The translations under genes were made by a program, and so were the position numbers. Under the pieces are notes generated by a model, which did not search any database, was not told where the DNA came from, and was given only the letters and a program-made list of their open reading frames with translations. Positions 60,477-64,000 of a DNA stretch of 64,000 bases are shown piece by piece. Every line of letters starts with the position of its first letter. The first letter of the stretch is position 1. Origin of the DNA: Pyrenopolyporus hunteri. Taxonomy: Eukaryota > Ascomycota > Sordariomycetes > Xylariales > Hypoxylaceae. The stretch covers positions 1,736,001 to 1,800,000 of the forward strand of contig CADCXC010000038.1 of the NCBI GenBank assembly GCA_902806595.1. The letters are read 5' to 3'.

Positions 60477-63063
60477 CTACACGATGTTATATACTCTCTT
60501 CGCAATGATAAAGCATGCCGCTCCGAAGATGAGCAGCCCCGCGGTAATGGCGAAGAACCACTTCAAATCACCCTCGTACTCCTGGCCCGGCACCCACACG
60601 TTCATGCCCCAGAGACCGGTGATGATGTTCATCGGTAAGACAATCGTACCGAGGACGGTTAGCTTCCCTAGGACGTCGGCCGTCTGCTCTTGTCGTTCAT
60701 TCATGCGGATATTGATCTGTGCTATGTAATTCGCGTGGCACCGAGCAAGAATCCTGTCCTGGTCAGCCATATATCGATGAGAGGGGGGGTTAGAACGGCA
60801 AGACTCACACCTCGTAGTGACTAAGGTTGGCTGTCATGGTCACAATATGGTCCTGAATGTCGCCGAGGTACAGCCCGATCTCGGATCGTGGAGCAACCTC
60901 CCAGTGCTCGTTGCAGCGCTTGGCGAAGCCCTTGATAACGTCCGCCTTATTTCCAAGCAGTCGATACAGGGTCATGACCTTCTTCCTGCAGTCGCCGACC
61001 CGGCGCAACATATCTCCGCCCGTCTCTGCATTGGCTTCCGAAGCTCCCTTCTCGTTATCCTTTAGTCTCCTATCGTCGGAAGTCGACAGAGAAGGATCGG
61101 ATGAAGAATGGAGCTGCAGGATTCTATCGTCGATGTCATCTACTTCATCCTCTATCGTCTGAATGAGGGGAAGATAGACGTCGGTGATGTCGTCAATGAT
61201 CGCATAGCTAATCCAGTCGGCGCTGAGGATCATGAAATCCTTGAGCTGCCGAACCCTGCGACGAACGTTGGCCGGGTGCGGCGTCTGGCTAAAGTGAAAC
61301 GAGATAACCCCCTCGCGGAACACCACGACATACATGTTAACCGGCTCCAGGTGATTCTCCGACTCGGCATCTTGATCGAACGACCTATAATTGACGAAGT
61401 AGTAGTGCCGGAACAGTTCGACCTTCTCACGTTGTTCCTGAAGCATGATATCCTCGGACGTCAAAGGATGGATCCCAAACGCCTTGGCGAGCACCTTCAT
61501 CTCTGCTTCCGTAGGGCTCAGAACGTCCAACCACCATACGGGACGCTCGCCGTATCGTGGCTGCTTCTTACCATCCGGGGGAGGAGACTTGACGCTGGTA
61601 AAGGGAGACTTGGACCGCATTGGACTAGCGTCGCCCGAACGGCTTCTAGAGGGACCTGATGAGCCCGTGGCTTGCTGCTTAGGAGCTGCGGCTGAGTTAA
61701 GTTCGGAGGCTGTGTGATTCGGTGTGAAAGAAGGTTGCCGAGATGGGAGCTTGGAGGCTGCATCACCATTTCTGGCCAAGTTATTAACTTGGAATAGGGG
61801 TTCGTCGTCGTCGTCGTCGTCCGATGAATCGGATAGCACTGGAGGGTCGGGGAGGAAAAGCTCCTTGAAGCCGGCGTCTGGCTGAACAAGCTCCGATATA
61901 CTTTGGCTGTGGATTGTGCTCTGGAACTCCTCGTTAAAGTAAGTAAATCGATATGGGGCCTCCTCTTCTATTCGATACCATCCCTTGTGGACAGGTCGCA
62001 GCCTACCATTCACCAACTGCGGCTCCGTGATCTTCTTCATTCGCCTTTCTTCGCTCCGGCCCTCCTTCTCGAGCCTGGACCACTCTTCGAGGATGGCTAG
62101 ATCCGGCCACCTATTCCGTCTTCGACGTCGGGTTCGGGAGCTGCGGTTGTCGCGAGCTTGTTGGGCGTCTTCGTCGGCCAATTCCGACAATCCCTCTTGA
62201 GGAAAGCAGACATCCTCCTCCGCCTGTAACGCGATAGTATGGCGCCTCTCGAACGGGGACTGATCGCGATCCTTGTCCCTCTCCGATTCGCCCGAGCTGT
62301 TATCGTGAGAAACATTCTCCGCAAGCTCATCTCGCATCATGATGTCCCCAAAGCTCATATCCAGGCGATCGGAAGGCCCCAGCGTAGGCGAGCCGGGTAT
62401 AGAAGGTGGATTATTGACATTGTACTTATCAGATGGCGTCGCAGGGCATATCTGGGTTCTCTTGCCCGACTTGCTAGAATTGGGACGGCTTAGAGACTTA
62501 TCAGGCCTCCGTCGCCCATCCCCTGAAACATAACCTTGGGATGAGGAAACCTCAGGTCGAGTAGAGCCGGATAGTAAAGGTGCCGCCTCGTTATAATCGT
62601 CGTCGTCCTCGTCGCGTTCACGGTTCTGGAAACTCTGCACTAAACGCGATCGGCTCGACGATTGCGGCATGTGGAGGGAGGTTGCGAGGATGGAAGGTCG
62701 TCGTGGTCGTGGATATTGATGCTCCCTAGATCGGAATTAGTAAAAGCACCTTCGAGGATATGAATTGGGTGGTCTGGCGTACCTGTGGTCGAGAAGCGCC
62801 TCGCTGTCGATGCTCGTATTACTCAGATTCCTCCCGCGCATATAGAAGCCGGCCCTATTGCCGCCATGGCTGGATGGGGGTAAACCCTCGCTCTGCACGT
62901 TTCCGGACGAAGTGGCGAAGGACTTTCGTCTCTTCTTGTGCTTTCGGCCTGCGCGATGCTTCTTCTTGGATGCCGGCGCAGTAGAACCGGTCGCGTTAGA
63001 GGATACCGAGGGGTCGCCTGGAGCGCGAGAGGAGCCGAGGACGGAATATTGATTGCTAGACAT
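60477..63063 (-). CDS. MNR2: CorA-type magnesium transporter, Mnr2/Alr family
   Basis: Three exons (62783-63063, 60809-62725, 60477-60753), introns 57 and 55 nt, 824 aa. The N-terminal half is a long disordered, charged region including a Lys/Arg-rich KKKHRAGRKHKKRRK motif (about 34-48) and a run of Asp residues. The CorA cytoplasmic funnel begins about residue 455 (PVWWLDVLSPTEAEMKVLAKAFGIHPLTSEDI). Two C-terminal transmembrane helices follow, with the invariant Gly-Met-Asn motif at 782-784 at the end of the first, within GLWGMNVW. Fungal Alr1/Alr2 lie in the plasma membrane and Mnr2 in the vacuole; the long extension fits Mnr2 but localisation is not certain. Intron 2 has two in-frame splice options; GTGAGT with acceptor at 60754 gives SHYEVILARCH and best fits family spacing. 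Confidence 0.92.
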
Positions 63064-64000
63064 GATGGCGGATAATCATGCTCGAGCGAAAAATAATCCG
63101 TAAGGAAATCGGCCTTCGTTATGTGTAGGTGGTAGCGAATAGAATGTATGATTTTAAGTGTAGATAAGTAAGTCGAAGCTGAGTTAAGTCTTCTTTTATG
63201 TGATAAAATATGAATATGAATTGGCCTAGAGCTTAAGCTTTCCTACACTGATGTAAGTGCATTGATGACATTAACGTAGGTGGTACCTCCCTCTTAGCTC
63301 TAGCGCTCCTCCTGGTGATGTCAGTTGATGCGGATAGGTACCTATATGTACCTACCTGCCCGGGTCCCTTTGTAGATTCCCTATACATAGGTACCTCACG
63401 CCCGGATACGTAAGAGAGGTACATAATGCAGGATGAGTAGAAGTAGCCTGAGGTGTCGCGTCCCCGGACTTAACTCTACCTATGTATTACATTTATTGAT
63501 ATCCTTAAACACCTATCAAAGCATGGAATGCCGGACCTATTGAGGGCGTGGTGATTCAGAATCGGACATAGGATTCTGCACCGATTGTATCCTTTCCCGG
63601 CCCCAGGCGATTAGTTCCAACCCTGCCCCTGTAAGATTACCAGCTGGCAGCCAATTCCTGCCTATATCATTGGATAACTCAAGTGGGTGGGGTAACTTGC
63701 AGCTACCGTGCATCGAGGTAATGTACATATGTGCATACATGTATGTATGTATATGGTTAGGCAGGTACATGAGTACCGAACACATGCAGGAGAGGATTCA
63801 ATTGCGATGGGATTCCAACAGCACATCTACATCAATACAATGCGGTAGCCGTGCATACCTAGGTACCTAGGTAGGTGCCTACCTATATATGTTCGTCAAA
63901 AGTGCATGTGCTTTTCATAACGGAACAGCTAGGACACGACAATGGTACCCAAATCAAGACGGTGTGATGTAAATGGATGAATAACAAGCTATCTGCATCT
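63064..64000. other. Right-edge spacer
   Basis: The MNR2 upstream region and TAGGTA/TACCTA clusters (63336-63395, 63855-63890). No gene is seen before the window ends. Confidence 0.5.
63855..63890. repeat. Palindromic TACCTAGGTA microsatellite
   Basis: acctaggtacctaggtagg followed by tgcctacctatata; self-complementary units able to form a hairpin. Confidence 0.65.

Overview
The window is nuclear DNA of a filamentous ascomycete (Pezizomycotina). I infer Sordariomycetes, but cannot name the order. Three observations support this. Most genes carry short GT-AG introns (about 50-80 nt, a few 100-450 nt) with CTAAC-type branch sites. The gene set is typical of the group: CreB-type deubiquitinase, BAH-PHD protein, GH10 and GH127 secreted enzymes, U2AF small subunit. 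The spacers are full of TAGGTA/TACCTA microsatellite clusters. I find 18 protein genes, or about one per 3.6 kb, plus one decayed DNA-transposon gene. I see no convincing tRNA, rRNA, CRISPR or secondary-metabolite cluster.

Layout. 0.6-6 kb: SprT-like metalloprotease (+), small secreted protein (+), and a six-exon secreted GH127 glycosidase (-) convergent with it. 6-11 kb: gene-free spacer with mini- and microsatellites. 11.2-13.6 kb: GRGG-repeat (Par32/DUF3602-like) protein (+) convergent with a GH10 xylanase (-). 16.3-24.2 kb: Atg22-type vacuolar transporter, BAH-PHD chromatin protein and F-actin capping protein beta, all (+). 24.2-29.7 kb: a second empty spacer. 29.7-37.3 kb: extended-SDR protein (+), lipocalin-like protein (+) convergent with a CBS-domain protein (-), and mitochondrial phosphate carrier (+). 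37.3-40.9 kb: spacer. 40.9-46.8 kb: CreB deubiquitinase and ALG12 mannosyltransferase (+). 49.5-56.7 kb: a large uncharacterised protein of about 1217 aa and an oxysterol-binding Kes1/Osh protein (+). 57.9-63.1 kb: U2AF small subunit (-), a Tc1/mariner-like transposase relic (+), and an Mnr2/CorA-type magnesium transporter (-).

The genes are mostly independent housekeeping functions: splicing, N-glycosylation, actin capping, sterol transport, Mg and phosphate transport, autophagic recycling, and carbon-catabolite deubiquitination. The GH127 and GH10 enzymes lie about 6 kb apart on the same strand and could both act outside the cell on plant hemicellulose, but they do not form a classical cluster. 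CreB is known elsewhere to influence expression of such enzymes; any link here is only inferred.

I found no clearly new multi-gene system. The most unusual signals are abrupt, very GC-rich sub-genic exon islands, a PHD finger interrupted by about 147 residues, a CreB micro-exon whose boundary splits the catalytic cysteine codon, an SDR lacking its active-site tyrosine, and a large protein of unknown function. Exon boundaries were worked out by hand from splice signals, reading frame and family conservation.
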